Shown here piece after piece: positions 26,099 to 36,190 of a stretch of 64,000 bases of DNA (its first letter is position 1; each line of letters starts with the position of its first letter). This DNA comes from Lelliottia nimipressuralis (GTDB lineage: Bacteria > Pseudomonadota > Gammaproteobacteria > Enterobacterales > Enterobacteriaceae). The DNA is taken from positions 1-64,000 of the forward strand of contig NZ_SDDX01000014.1 in assembly GCF_004115925.1 (NCBI RefSeq). The letters run 5' to 3'. A program made the position numbers and the translations under genes. The notes beneath the pieces were generated by a model. It saw only the letters and a program-made list of their open reading frames with translations, ran no database searches and was not told where the DNA came from.

Positions 26099-26172
26099 AA
26101 ACACTTCGCCCACTAAAGCGGTCTGGAAATGAAGAATGGCGAAGAACAGAAATCTCTTCTGGAGTAAGCAAT

Positions 26173-27441
26173 GTGATTACATTTCTTGAGAACAGAGTCA
26201 TTCCTGTCCTGATTCGCGTCGGTGAAAACAAAATCCTGGTGGCGGTGCGTAACGGCATTGCCCTGACGCTCCCCTTCACCATTACCGGCAGTCTGTTTCT
26301 GATCCTCGCGAATTTACCGATTCCGGGCTGGACCGACTGGCTTGGCCCTTACGCCGAGAAGCTCAGCGCACCGGTTGCCGTGACCTTCGGCGCCATCGGG
26401 CTGATTTCAGCCATCGGCATCAGCTACAACATGGCGAAAGAGTACAGCCTCAACGCCCTGACCTGCGCCATCATCACCATGGTGGTCTTTTTACTGGCCC
26501 AGCTTAACGATAAGTACCAGCTCAATGTCGATAACCTGGGGGCTGCCGGGCTTTTCTCCGCCATTATTCTCTCGATTCTGACGGTGCAAATTGTCCGTTT
26601 CTTTATTCATCATAACGTGGTGATTAAACTCCCCGAGGGCGTTCCCCCTGCGGTCGCCCAGTCTTTCGCAAGCCTGATCCCGGCGGCGGTGGCGATTACG
26701 TTAATCTGGTTCGTTAGGGTCATTCTTAACTTCGATATTAATAATTTCTTTACGCTTATTCTCAGCCCGCTGGTCACCGGCTTAGGATCGCTTCCCGGCA
26801 TGCTGGTCTTAATCTTTTTGATCTCACTGCTCTGGTGTTGCGGTATTCATGGCGACAACGTCCTCTCCGGCATCACCGCACCGATCTTCCTGAAATACAT
26901 CGCCGAAAATACCCAGGCCTATTTACACCACCAGCCTATTCCGCACATCACCGCCGACGGGTTTTATATCGTCTTTATGTGTCTCGGCGGCACCGGGGCG
27001 ACGCTCGGGTTAGTCATGGCGATGATGCGTTCGCGCAGCAAGCTGTATAAATCGGTCGGCAAACTCTCTTTGCCCTCCGCAATATTTTGCATCAATGAGC
27101 CGGTGATATTTGGCTGCCCGATTGTCTTTAACCCGTTACTGATGATCCCCTTTACCTTAACCCCGATGATTCTCTGTACGTCGACTTACGCGCTGATGTA
27201 TTTCGACATTATTGGCCGCCCGGTACTGCAGATCCCATGGACTATGCCGCCTATTTTCGCGGCCTGGTTTGTCACCGGAGGCAATATTCCGGCCGTGATT
27301 TGGTCAGTCTGCACCATTGCCATTTCAGCCCTCGTCTGGCTGCCGTTTTTCAAACTCGCAGAACGCAAACAGTTAGAAACAGAAGCGGCGGAAGAACACT
27401 CGCGCCGTGAAGCTGAAAAACTCCCCGATCCCATCTTGTAA
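26173..27441 (+). CDS. PTS IIC permease, cellobiose/chitobiose family
   Basis: A 422-residue IIC component of the lactose/cellobiose/chitobiose PTS family with about ten hydrophobic segments. The translocation-site motifs are WCCGIHGDNVLSG near residues 220-232, with the conserved His, and INEPVIFGCPIVFNP near residues 310-324, with the conserved Glu; LGGTGATLGL is also typical. It would carry a disaccharide across the inner membrane with phosphorylation. The start is GTG 8 nt after GGAG; the ATG two bases earlier is followed at once by a stop. No IIA or IIB gene is nearby, so phosphoryl transfer must come from elsewhere. It is about 30 residues shorter than ChbC. Confidence 0.9.
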   Translation: MITFLENRVIPVLIRVGENKILVAVRNGIALTLPFTITGSLFLILANLPIPGWTDWLGPYAEKLSAPVAVTFGAIGLISAIGISYNMAKEYSLNALTCAIITMVVFLLAQLNDKYQLNVDNLGAAGLFSAIILSILTVQIVRFFIHHNVVIKLPEGVPPAVAQSFASLIPAAVAITLIWFVRVILNFDINNFFTLILSPLVTGLGSLPGMLVLIFLISLLWCCGIHGDNVLSGITAPIFLKYIAENTQAYLHHQPIPHITADGFYIVFMCLGGTGATLGLVMAMMRSRSKLYKSVGKLSLPSAIFCINEPVIFGCPIVFNPLLMIPFTLTPMILCTSTYALMYFDIIGRPVLQIPWTMPPIFAAWFVTGGNIPAVIWSVCTIAISALVWLPFFKLAERKQLETEAAEEHSRREAEKLPDPIL

Positions 27442-27453
27442 AAAGGATTCACG

Positions 27454-28767
27454 ATGAAAAAGCTCAAAATTGTCACGATTGGTGGTGGCTCAAGCTATAC
27501 GCCGGAATTGATCGATGGATTTATCAAACGCTACGACGAACTGCCGGTCACCGATTTCTACCTGCTGGACATTGAAGAAGGGAGAGAGAAGCTGGAGATC
27601 GTCGGCAAGCTCGCCCAGCGCATGGTGGCGCAAGCGGGTATCCCGATGAACATTCACCTGACACTGGATCGGGAAGCGGCTCTGAAAGATGCCGATTTCG
27701 TTACTACTCAGTTGCGCGTCGGCTTCCTTGATGCGCGCATTAACGATGAGAAAATCCCGCTGAAATACGGCGTGCTCGGCCAGGAAACCACCGGGCCAGG
27801 CGGTTTTATGAAAGCCCAGCGCACCATTCCTGTGCTGCTGGATATCTGCAAAGCGATGGAAAAATGGTGTCCGAACGCGTGGCTCATCAACTTCACTAAC
27901 CCGGCGGGCATTGTGACAGAGGCCATCACTCGCCACTCTGCGATTAAGACCATCGGGATTTGCAGCGGTGCAAACAGCATGATGATGGACATCGCCAAAG
28001 CTTATGATGTCCGCAAAGCGGATATCAACGCGCGCATCATCGGCCTCAACCACCTGATCTTTGCCGATAAAATTTACGTGAAAGGCGACGATTGTACCGA
28101 TGATTTTATCGAAAAACTGGCCGTTGGCAGTGCCAATAACTCGCTGAAAAATATTCCGGATATCGGCTTTACCGCGCGCTTTGCCCGCGCGCTGCACATG
28201 TATCCGATCTCCTATCTCAAGTATTACTTCCTGACCCGCGAAATGACGGAAACGGCTATCCGCGATTCCGCAAATAAGGGCACTCGCGGTGAGCAAACGC
28301 GTGAAATCGAGCGCAAACTGTTTGAGCTGTACCAGGACCCGAACCTGAACCACAAGCCGAAAGAGCTGGAGCAGCGCGGTGGTGCGTGGTACTCCGACAC
28401 GGCCTGCTCGATCATCAGCTCGATTTTCAACGACAAAAAAGAAGTGCACGTGGTCAACACAGTGAATAACGGCGCGACGCCAGATCTGCCGGATCACGTC
28501 ACCCTGGAAACCAATGCCGTCATCGATAAAAACGGTGCCCATCCGCTGGCCTACGGCAGACTGCCGGTGAAAATTCGCGGGTTAATCCAGAGTGTCAAAG
28601 CCTACGAAGAGCTGACCGTCGAGGCCGCCGTCACCGGAGATTATGCCACCGCCCTGCTGGCGCTGAGCATCAACCCCATCGTGCCCTCCGCCGCCATTGC
28701 CGAGCAGATCCTCGATGAGTATCTGGAAGTGAACCATGCCTATTTGCCGCAATATACGAAACGCTAA
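27454..28767 (+). CDS. Glycoside hydrolase family 4 enzyme (6-phospho-glycosidase)
   Basis: A 437-residue GH4 enzyme, a family that cleaves phosphorylated disaccharides by an NAD- and metal-dependent oxidation/elimination route. The N-terminal NAD-binding fold has IGGGSSYTPELI at residues 9-20. The middle region GVLGQETTGPGGFMKAQRTIP and the metal ligand His200 (GLNHL) match ChbF-type enzymes. The second ligand, Cys170, is present but in the context CSGANS; the 6-phospho-beta-glucosidases carry CNVP or CNIP there. That residue set contacts the substrate, so specificity may differ. It lies 12 bp after IIC and 9 bp before the NagB-like gene, so one operon. Confidence 0.9.
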   Translation: MKKLKIVTIGGGSSYTPELIDGFIKRYDELPVTDFYLLDIEEGREKLEIVGKLAQRMVAQAGIPMNIHLTLDREAALKDADFVTTQLRVGFLDARINDEKIPLKYGVLGQETTGPGGFMKAQRTIPVLLDICKAMEKWCPNAWLINFTNPAGIVTEAITRHSAIKTIGICSGANSMMMDIAKAYDVRKADINARIIGLNHLIFADKIYVKGDDCTDDFIEKLAVGSANNSLKNIPDIGFTARFARALHMYPISYLKYYFLTREMTETAIRDSANKGTRGEQTREIERKLFELYQDPNLNHKPKELEQRGGAWYSDTACSIISSIFNDKKEVHVVNTVNNGATPDLPDHVTLETNAVIDKNGAHPLAYGRLPVKIRGLIQSVKAYEELTVEAAVTGDYATALLALSINPIVPSAAIAEQILDEYLEVNHAYLPQYTKR

Positions 28768-28776
28768 GGAACTGCG

Positions 28777-29499
28777 ATGAACGTTGAAATTGTTGAAGAT
28801 TACCAGGCGCTCAGCGCCACTGTGGCCCAGCGCGTGATCGACACCGTCACCCGCAAACCGGATGCTCTGATCTGCATTGCCGGGGGCGATACGCCGCTGG
28901 GCGTGTTTGATGTTCTGGTTCGTGCCAGCGAAGAGGGCAACGTCGATTTTTCCCGCGCGGCGTTTGTCGGCCTCGATGAGTGGCTGGGGCTGGGAAAAGC
29001 CGATAAGGGCAGCTGTCGCGAGATGGTCTGGGGGCATTTCTTCAGTCGTCTGACGTTACGGGATGAACAAATTTGCTTCTTTGACGGCCTTACGACCGAC
29101 CCTGAGCAGGAGTGCCGCCGCGTGGATCGTTTCATTGCGGGCCACGGGAGCATTGATATTATCGTGCTCGGCATCGGCATGAATGGTCATATCGGCTTTA
29201 ATGAGCCAGGCGCGGCACAGGATACGGAGTGTCACGTTGTCGATCTGGATGAGGTCACCCAGTCGGTTTCCGTGAAATATTTCGGCCAGGCGCGCGACGT
29301 GAAACAGGGGATTTCTCTGGGGATGAAAACGATTCTGGCGGCGAAGTCTGTGGTTGTGATGGCCAGCGGTGAGAAAAAGGCCGCTATCGTGGCGCAGACT
29401 CTGCGCTCAGATATCGACGCCAGTATTCCGGCGACCCTGTTAAAAGCCCATCCACAGGTGCAAATGCTGGTAGATAAAGGCGCTGCAGCTCAGCTATAA
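28777..29499 (+). CDS. Glucosamine-6-phosphate deaminase family protein (NagB-type)
   Basis: A 240-residue NagB-family protein that would convert glucosamine-6-phosphate to fructose-6-phosphate and ammonia. The phosphate-binding region IAGGDTPLGVFD and the catalytic stretch GLDEWLGL and GIGMNGHIGFNEPG are visible; the latter has the active-site His and Glu. The Asn before GH, and the short length, match the non-allosteric Gram-positive NagB type and YieK rather than the 266-residue allosteric E. coli NagB. GLDEWLG has Trp where NagB usually has Tyr. It ends the cassette. A terminator-like hairpin separates it from the convergent GntR gene. Confidence 0.85.
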   Translation: MNVEIVEDYQALSATVAQRVIDTVTRKPDALICIAGGDTPLGVFDVLVRASEEGNVDFSRAAFVGLDEWLGLGKADKGSCREMVWGHFFSRLTLRDEQICFFDGLTTDPEQECRRVDRFIAGHGSIDIIVLGIGMNGHIGFNEPGAAQDTECHVVDLDEVTQSVSVKYFGQARDVKQGISLGMKTILAAKSVVVMASGEKKAAIVAQTLRSDIDASIPATLLKAHPQVQMLVDKGAAAQL

Positions 29500-29506
29500 A
29501 CGCTCC

Positions 29507-29528
29507 GACAGGCGCGCTCGCGCCTGTC
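29507..29528. terminator. Hairpin between NagB-like and GntR genes
   Basis: GACAGGCGCG and CGCGCCTGTC form a 10-bp stem with a CT loop, placed at the junction of the two convergent stops. A TTTC follows on the plus strand. Confidence 0.65.
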
Positions 29529-30252
29529 ATCTTTCAATGCGTAGATTCTTAACCCGAAACAGATCCGCACGGTTATAGCTAATCGAATAGTTAAAGGCTT
29601 TTTTATCACTCAGGCGGGTGACTTCCGTAATTTTCAGCATCGCTTGCCCCGGTGTAATATCCAGCAGCGTAGCCAGCTCGCGGTCGAACAGCGCCGCTTC
29701 AATTAACGAATCCGCATCGCTGATTTTTTTCCCGGTGTACTCTTCGATATAGCTATACAGCGATCCTTTTTCGAGAACGGACTGTGGAATCACCGCGATG
29801 GTTTGCACTGGAATATTGGTGTCTTCGACCAGAACCGGCTGTCCATCCAGAAGACGCACGCGGCGGATAACCCAGACGTCGTCGCCAGGCTTAATCTCAA
29901 GGTGTTGTGCCAGCGAGGGATCGGCCTGAATAGTCGTGAAGGTAATTAAGCGGCTGGTGACCTTGACCCGCCCCTGGAATTCGCGAGAAAACCCCAGAAT
30001 GCTGTCGCTCTTTTCATTGTTGAGGATATAAATATTGCTGGCGGTATTTTTCAGCACAAACATGCCCTTACCATGAATGCGCTCGATATACCCTTCCTGA
30101 ACCAGATTCGCCATCGCTTTTTGCACCGTCACCCGCGTCACGTGATACACGCTGGCGAGATCGCGCTCGGAGGGAATACTTTCTCCGATTCGATACTTCT
30201 GGTCGAGAATATCCTTTTTTATCTTTTCTTTTATTTCCAGGTATTTATGCAT
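29527..30252 (-). CDS. GntR-family (HutC/UTRA) repressor
   Basis: A 241-residue regulator. The N-terminal winged helix (about 1-68) has RIGESIPSERDLASVYHVTRVTVQKAMANLVQEGYIERIHGKGMFV, the GntR pattern. Residues about 90-235 form a UTRA effector domain with the ending NYSISYNRADLFR. UTRA repressors respond to small phosphorylated or nitrogenous ligands; NagR-type members sense glucosamine-6-phosphate or N-acetylglucosamine-6-phosphate. Lying convergent to the PTS/GH4/NagB operon, it is the obvious regulator of it, acting through the dyad at 26081. It is not related to ChbR or to E. coli NagC. Confidence 0.9.
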   Translation of the reverse strand: MHKYLEIKEKIKKDILDQKYRIGESIPSERDLASVYHVTRVTVQKAMANLVQEGYIERIHGKGMFVLKNTASNIYILNNEKSDSILGFSREFQGRVKVTSRLITFTTIQADPSLAQHLEIKPGDDVWVIRRVRLLDGQPVLVEDTNIPVQTIAVIPQSVLEKGSLYSYIEEYTGKKISDADSLIEAALFDRELATLLDITPGQAMLKITEVTRLSDKKAFNYSISYNRADLFRVKNLRIER

Positions 30253-30317
30253 ACTACCCTCGCGGCGTCCTGACGGATCGTTACTTTACCATGGGCGCAA
30301 AATTTGGAAATAAAAAA

Positions 30318-30345
30318 GCCGGGTAGCGGCTTCGCCTTACCCGGC
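30318..30345. repeat. REP-like palindrome, also thiI terminator
   Basis: GCCGGGTA and TACCCGGC arms enclose GCGGCTTCGCC. On the minus strand the stem is followed by TTTTTTATTT, so it serves as the intrinsic terminator of thiI, 33 bp past its stop. It is nearly identical to the element at 36099. Confidence 0.75.
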
Positions 30346-30377
30346 CTGTTCGTGCAGCGCGCCCCGAAGGGCATTGG

Positions 30378-31826
30378 TTACGGGCGATAGACCTTCACAT
30401 TGGTAAAGCCCTGCTCGCGCAGGTAGAGCGCCTGCAGGCGGCTCATTACGCCACGCTCGCACCACAGGAGATAGGTTTTGTCCTTCTCCAGATCGCCAAA
30501 CTTGGTGCTCAGCTTATAGAACGGCAGGGAGACAACTTCAACGCCCTCCACGCTCAGCGGGCTGGCATCCTGCTCGTCGATAGCGCGGATATCCACGATC
30601 ACGTCGTTGGCGCTGAATCCGCTTACGGTTTCTACTTCCACCACGTCCTGATCGGTCTGCTGCGCAATTTCACGGATATCAACGTTCGTTGCTTCAGCAA
30701 CCACTTTTTCGAGGATCTCGAAATCGAAGTTTTGCTCTTCCGCTTCGATCTTCGCCTTCACCGCTTTCACGGTCGGGCTTTTCGAGATCACACCGCAGTA
30801 TTCCGGCATGGTACGGGCAAAATCTTCCGTACCGATTTTGCGCGCCAGATCGATGATGTGCTCTTTGTCGTGGGAGATCAGCGGACGGAGGATCAGCGTA
30901 TCTGAGACGTTATCGATCAGACGCAGGTTGGTGAGGGTCTGGCTGGAGACCTGGCCCAGGGCTTCGCCTGTTACCAGCGCCTGCACGCCGTAGCGCTCGG
31001 CCACTTTCGACGCCGCACGCATCATCATGCGTTTCAGCACCACGCCCATCTGGCCGTCGTCCACTTTTTCGAGGATTTCGCCGACCACAGGCTCAAAGTT
31101 GATCGCCACAAAACGCACGCGGTGGGAACTGCCAAAACGGTTCCACAGATAATGCGCGACCTGACGAACGCCGATCTCGTGCGCCGCACCGCCCAGGTTA
31201 AAGAAGCAGTAATGCACGCGACAGCCGCGACGCATCAGCATGTAGCTGGAGACGCCAGAATCGAAACCACCGGAAATCAGGGACAGCACATCTTCTTGCG
31301 TCCCAATCGGATACCCGCCAATCCCTTCGTAGCGGCCTTTGACCAGCAGCAGGCGATCGTTTTCGATCTCAAGATTGACGGTCACTTCCGGGTTGGTCAG
31401 CTTCACGCGCGCCGTTTCAACGTGCTGGTTCAGACCGCCGCCAACATAACGTTCGGCTTCGATCGAGCTGAATTCATGTTTACCACGACGCTTTACGCGC
31501 ACGCAGAAGGTTTTGCCTTCGATCTGATCGCGGTACTGGGCCAGCGACAGTTCAAAAATATTGTGCAGTGAGGTAAACGGAACGTCCTCAACTTCCAGAA
31601 TATGGTGAATCCCGGGAATGCGGGTCAGCGCATCGCGAATATCCAGACGCTTGTTTTCGTCCTTGGCGCGCACTTCAACGTGATCCCAGTGACGAACCAC
31701 GGCAAGGGTTTCGTCATAATTTTTTAAAACGTTACGAATGTTTCCGGTCAGAATTTTAATAAAGCGCAAACGCACAGATTGGCTTTTGATGGTGATTTCC
31801 GGGAACAATTTAATGATAAACTTCAT
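30378..31826 (-). CDS. thiI: tRNA 4-thiouridine synthetase / thiamine sulfur transferase ThiI
   Basis: A 482-residue enzyme that puts sulfur into position 8 of tRNA and supplies sulfur for the thiazole of thiamine. It has a ferredoxin-like domain and a THUMP domain (about 60-165), a PP-loop ATPase domain with [13 protein letters not shown] near residues 185-197, and a C-terminal rhodanese domain with the persulfide Cys in [11 protein letters not shown]. The enteric-type rhodanese extension is intact. The start at [11 protein letters not shown] excludes a 21-codon upstream in-frame extension. It is divergent from xseB. Confidence 0.98.
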   Translation of the reverse strand: MKFIIKLFPEITIKSQSVRLRFIKILTGNIRNVLKNYDETLAVVRHWDHVEVRAKDENKRLDIRDALTRIPGIHHILEVEDVPFTSLHNIFELSLAQYRDQIEGKTFCVRVKRRGKHEFSSIEAERYVGGGLNQHVETARVKLTNPEVTVNLEIENDRLLLVKGRYEGIGGYPIGTQEDVLSLISGGFDSGVSSYMLMRRGCRVHYCFFNLGGAAHEIGVRQVAHYLWNRFGSSHRVRFVAINFEPVVGEILEKVDDGQMGVVLKRMMMRAASKVAERYGVQALVTGEALGQVSSQTLTNLRLIDNVSDTLILRPLISHDKEHIIDLARKIGTEDFARTMPEYCGVISKSPTVKAVKAKIEAEEQNFDFEILEKVVAEATNVDIREIAQQTDQDVVEVETVSGFSANDVIVDIRAIDEQDASPLSVEGVEVVSLPFYKLSTKFGDLEKDKTYLLWCERGVMSRLQALYLREQGFTNVKVYRP

Positions 31827-32019
31827 GGCGGCAATGTTTCGTTGGCAAGCCCGTAAAGGCTTGTGATGGAAAAGAGTACAGCAGCCCACACCCGTGGCTG
31901 CATCCAGGCGCGGAAGTATACCACTATAGCGGTGCTCCTGTGCACATTGCGCGTTATTTGCTTATCCGCCCGAGTCCGCTACCATGACGGGGCTGAAAAT
32001 ATGAGAGTCTACATTCACT

Positions 32020-32262
32020 ATGCCGAAGAAAAATGACGCACCAGCCAGTTTCGAAACTGCGCTGAGTGAGCTGGAGCAAATTGTGACTCGTCTGGAAAGT
32101 GGCGACCTGCCGCTGGAAGACGCGCTCAATGAATTCGAACGCGGCGTGCAGCTTGCGCGCCAGGGGCAGGTTAAATTGCAGCAGGCCGAACAGCGTGTGC
32201 AAATTCTGCTGTCCGATAGCGAAGACGCCGCCACAACCCCTTTTACACCGGACGCTGAGTAA
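32020..32262 (+). CDS. xseB: Exodeoxyribonuclease VII small subunit
   Basis: An 80-residue protein that joins XseA, encoded elsewhere, to form exonuclease VII, which degrades single-stranded DNA. The helical pair [51 protein letters not shown] is the conserved family core. Its stop is immediately followed by the ispA start, so the two genes are translationally coupled. It leads the xseB-ispA-dxs operon. Confidence 0.97.
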   Translation: MPKKNDAPASFETALSELEQIVTRLESGDLPLEDALNEFERGVQLARQGQVKLQQAEQRVQILLSDSEDAATTPFTPDAE

Positions 32263-33162
32263 ATGGATTTCGCCAAAGCGCTTCAGGAATGTGTGGAACG
32301 AGCCAACGACGCGCTGCGTCGTTTTATTGAACCACAGCCTTTTCAGAACACTCCACTGGTTGAAGCCATGCACTATGGCGCACTCTTAGGTGGAAAGCGT
32401 CTGCGCCCGTTCCTCGTCTATGCTACGGGCAATATGTTTGGCATCAGCAATGACACGCTGGATGCGCCAGCGGCCGCCGTTGAGTGCATTCATGCCTACT
32501 CGCTGATCCACGATGATTTACCGGCGATGGACGACGACGATTTACGTCGCGGCCAGCCGACCTGCCATATCAAGTTTGGCGAAGCCAACGCCATTCTGGC
32601 CGGTGATGCTCTGCAGACGCTGGCGTTCTCTATTCTGAGCGATGCGCCGATGGTTGAAGTGGCCGACCGTGACCGTCTGGCGATGGTTTCTGAGCTGGCG
32701 ATGGCCAGCGGCATCGCTGGTATGTGCGGTGGTCAGGCGCTGGATCTGGAAGCGGAAGGTCGTCAGGTTAATCTGGAACAGCTTGAGCGCATCCACCGTC
32801 ATAAAACAGGTGCGCTGATCCGTGCAGCCGTTCGCCTGGGCGCGCTGAGCGCGGGTGAACAGGGGCGTAAAGCCCTGCCCGTTCTGGACAGATACGCCGA
32901 AAGTATCGGTCTGGCTTTCCAGGTTCAGGATGACATTCTGGATGTGGTGGGCGATACTGCAATATTGGGAAAACGTCAGGGTGCAGACCAGCAGCTTGGC
33001 AAAAGTACCTACCCCGCCCTGCTGGGCCTTGAGCAAGCCCAACGTAAAGCCCGGGACCTGATCGATGATGCCCGCCAGTCGCTGAATCTGCTGGCCGCAC
33101 AATCGCTTGATACCTCGGCACTGGAAGCGCTAGCGGACTATATAATCCAGCGTGATAAATAA
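32263..33162 (+). CDS. ispA: Farnesyl diphosphate synthase
   Basis: A 299-residue prenyltransferase that condenses isopentenyl diphosphate with dimethylallyl and geranyl diphosphates. The first aspartate-rich motif is [15 protein letters not shown] near residues 84-98, and the second is [10 protein letters not shown] near residues 225-234, both needed for Mg-diphosphate binding. It starts directly at the xseB stop. It supplies farnesyl for heme o (CyoE in this window), ubiquinone and undecaprenyl phosphate. Confidence 0.98.
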   Translation: MDFAKALQECVERANDALRRFIEPQPFQNTPLVEAMHYGALLGGKRLRPFLVYATGNMFGISNDTLDAPAAAVECIHAYSLIHDDLPAMDDDDLRRGQPTCHIKFGEANAILAGDALQTLAFSILSDAPMVEVADRDRLAMVSELAMASGIAGMCGGQALDLEAEGRQVNLEQLERIHRHKTGALIRAAVRLGALSAGEQGRKALPVLDRYAESIGLAFQVQDDILDVVGDTAILGKRQGADQQLGKSTYPALLGLEQAQRKARDLIDDARQSLNLLAAQSLDTSALEALADYIIQRDK

Positions 33163-33188
33163 ACATACTAAATCTCGATGAGCCTTTG

Positions 33189-35051
33189 ATGAGTTTTGAT
33201 ATTGCCAAATACCCGACACTGGCGTTGGTTGACTCCACCCAGGAGTTACGTCTGTTGCCGAAAGAGAGCCTGCCGAAGCTGAGCGACGAACTGCGTCGTT
33301 ACCTGCTCGACAGCGTGAGTCGTTCCAGCGGACATTTCGCCTCCGGGCTTGGCACGGTGGAGCTGACCGTTGCGCTGCACTACGTCTACAACACCCCGTT
33401 TGACCAGCTGATCTGGGATGTCGGTCATCAGGCTTATCCGCACAAAATTCTCACCGGCCGTCGCGATAAAATTGGTACCATCCGCCAGAAAGGTGGGCTG
33501 CATCCGTTCCCATGGCGCGGTGAGAGCGAGTACGACGTCTTAAGCGTCGGCCACTCCTCCACATCAATTTCTGCGGGTATCGGCATTGCCGTGGCGGCGG
33601 AAAAAGAGAACAAACAGCGCCGCACCGTCTGCGTGATTGGCGATGGCGCGATCACGGCGGGTATGGCGTTTGAGGCGATGAACCACGCGGGCGATATCAT
33701 GCCCGATATGCTGGTGATCCTTAACGACAATGAAATGTCGATCTCAGAAAACGTCGGTGCGCTCAACAACCACCTGGCGCAACTGCTCTCCGGCAAACTC
33801 TACTCCACCCTGCGTGAAGGCGGTAAAAAAGTCTTCTCCGGCGTGCCACCGATCAAAGAGCTGCTGAAACGCACCGAAGAGCACATCAAAGGCATGGTGG
33901 TTCCCGGCACCCTGTTTGAAGAGCTGGGCTTTAACTACATCGGCCCGGTGGACGGGCATGACGTGCTGGGTCTGGTCTCTACGCTCAAGAACATGCGCGA
34001 CCTGAAAGGCCCGCAGTTCCTGCACATCATGACTAAAAAAGGGCGTGGCTACGAGCCCGCGGAAAAAGACCCGATCACCTTCCACGCCGTGCCTAAATTC
34101 GATCCGACCAGCGGCTGTCTGCCAAAAAGCAGCGGCGGGATGCCAAGCTATTCGAAAATTTTCGGCGACTGGCTGTGCGAAACAGCGGCCAAAGACAACA
34201 AGCTGATGGCCGTGACGCCTGCCATGCGTGAAGGCTCCGGCATGGTGGAGTTCTCCAAAAAATTCCCGGGCCAATATTTTGACGTGGCGATTGCCGAACA
34301 GCATGCGGTGACGTTCGCAGCCGGTCTGGCAATTGGTGGCTATAAACCGATTGTGGCTATCTACTCGACTTTCCTGCAGCGCGCCTACGATCAGGTGATC
34401 CACGACGTCGCTATCCAGAAGCTGCCGGTGCTGTTTGCTATCGACCGTGCTGGTATCGTCGGTGCCGACGGGCAGACGCACCAGGGGGCGTTTGATCTCT
34501 CCTTCCTGCGCTGTATCCCGGACATGGTCGTGATGACGCCAAGCGACGAGAACGAATGCCGTCAGATGCTCTTTACCGGCTATCACTATCAGGACGGCCC
34601 AAGCGCAGTGCGTTATCCGCGCGGCAACGCCGTGGGCGTCGAGCTGGAACCGCTGGCGAAATTACCTATCGGGAAAGGCATTGTTAAACGTCACGGCGAA
34701 AAACTGGCGATCCTCAACTTCGGTACATTGATGCCTGAGGCGGCGAAAGTCGCGGAATCGCTCAATGCGACCCTGGTGGATATGCGCTTTGTCAAACCGC
34801 TGGATGAAACGTTAATTCTGGAGATGGCGGCGCGTCACGATTCGCTGGTCACCCTGGAAGAGAACGCCATTATGGGCGGCGCAGGCAGCGGCGTGAACGA
34901 AGTGCTGATGGCACATCGCAAGCCAGTTCCGGTGCTGAATCTCGGCCTGCCAGACTACTTTATTCCGCAAGGAACCCAGGACGAAGCCCGCGCGGCGATT
35001 GGCCTGGATGCTGCCGGAATTGAAGCGAAAATCCGTAGCTGGCTGGCGTAA
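33189..35051 (+). CDS. dxs: 1-deoxy-D-xylulose-5-phosphate synthase
   Basis: A 620-residue thiamine-diphosphate enzyme, the first step of the MEP isoprenoid pathway. The ThDP motif [18 protein letters not shown] continues to [11 protein letters not shown], the catalytic His is in [12 protein letters not shown] near residue 49, and the transketolase pyrimidine domain has [15 protein letters not shown]. The ATG at 33189 is preceded by an in-frame TTG; the ATG gives the E. coli N-terminus [11 protein letters not shown] and length. It follows ispA by 26 bp. A neighbouring thiamine gene, thiI, contributes its cofactor. Confidence 0.98.
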   Translation: MSFDIAKYPTLALVDSTQELRLLPKESLPKLSDELRRYLLDSVSRSSGHFASGLGTVELTVALHYVYNTPFDQLIWDVGHQAYPHKILTGRRDKIGTIRQKGGLHPFPWRGESEYDVLSVGHSSTSISAGIGIAVAAEKENKQRRTVCVIGDGAITAGMAFEAMNHAGDIMPDMLVILNDNEMSISENVGALNNHLAQLLSGKLYSTLREGGKKVFSGVPPIKELLKRTEEHIKGMVVPGTLFEELGFNYIGPVDGHDVLGLVSTLKNMRDLKGPQFLHIMTKKGRGYEPAEKDPITFHAVPKFDPTSGCLPKSSGGMPSYSKIFGDWLCETAAKDNKLMAVTPAMREGSGMVEFSKKFPGQYFDVAIAEQHAVTFAAGLAIGGYKPIVAIYSTFLQRAYDQVIHDVAIQKLPVLFAIDRAGIVGADGQTHQGAFDLSFLRCIPDMVVMTPSDENECRQMLFTGYHYQDGPSAVRYPRGNAVGVELEPLAKLPIGKGIVKRHGEKLAILNFGTLMPEAAKVAESLNATLVDMRFVKPLDETLILEMAARHDSLVTLEENAIMGGAGSGVNEVLMAHRKPVPVLNLGLPDYFIPQGTQDEARAAIGLDAAGIEAKIRSWLA

Positions 35052-35068
35052 CATCTCCCCTCTTTTCC

Positions 35069-36093
<1,025 letters not shown>

Positions 36094-36098
36094 AAAAA

Positions 36099-36126
36099 GC
36101 CGGGCGGCGGCTTCGCCTTACCCGGC
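36099..36126. repeat. REP-like palindrome, also thiL terminator
   Basis: GCCGGGC and TACCCGGC arms flank GGCGGCTTCGCCT. On the minus strand it is followed by TTTTTTTATTT and so acts as the terminator downstream of thiL. It is almost identical to the copy at 30318. Confidence 0.75.
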
Positions 36127-36190
36127 CTGCAATGCGTGTGATTTTATCAGCCGGGAAGCCCAGCGCGACCCGGCAGCAAACCACACGACA

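Larger units (their letters stand above)
25861..26172. promoter_or_regulatory. Region ahead of the PTS/GH4 cassette
   Basis: A 312-bp gap. It contains the yajL terminator (25882-25909), a TTGACA hexamer at 26046-26051 without a good -10 at 17 bp, and an 18-bp dyad at 26081-26098 proposed as the repressor operator. No gene is seen. Confidence 0.55.
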
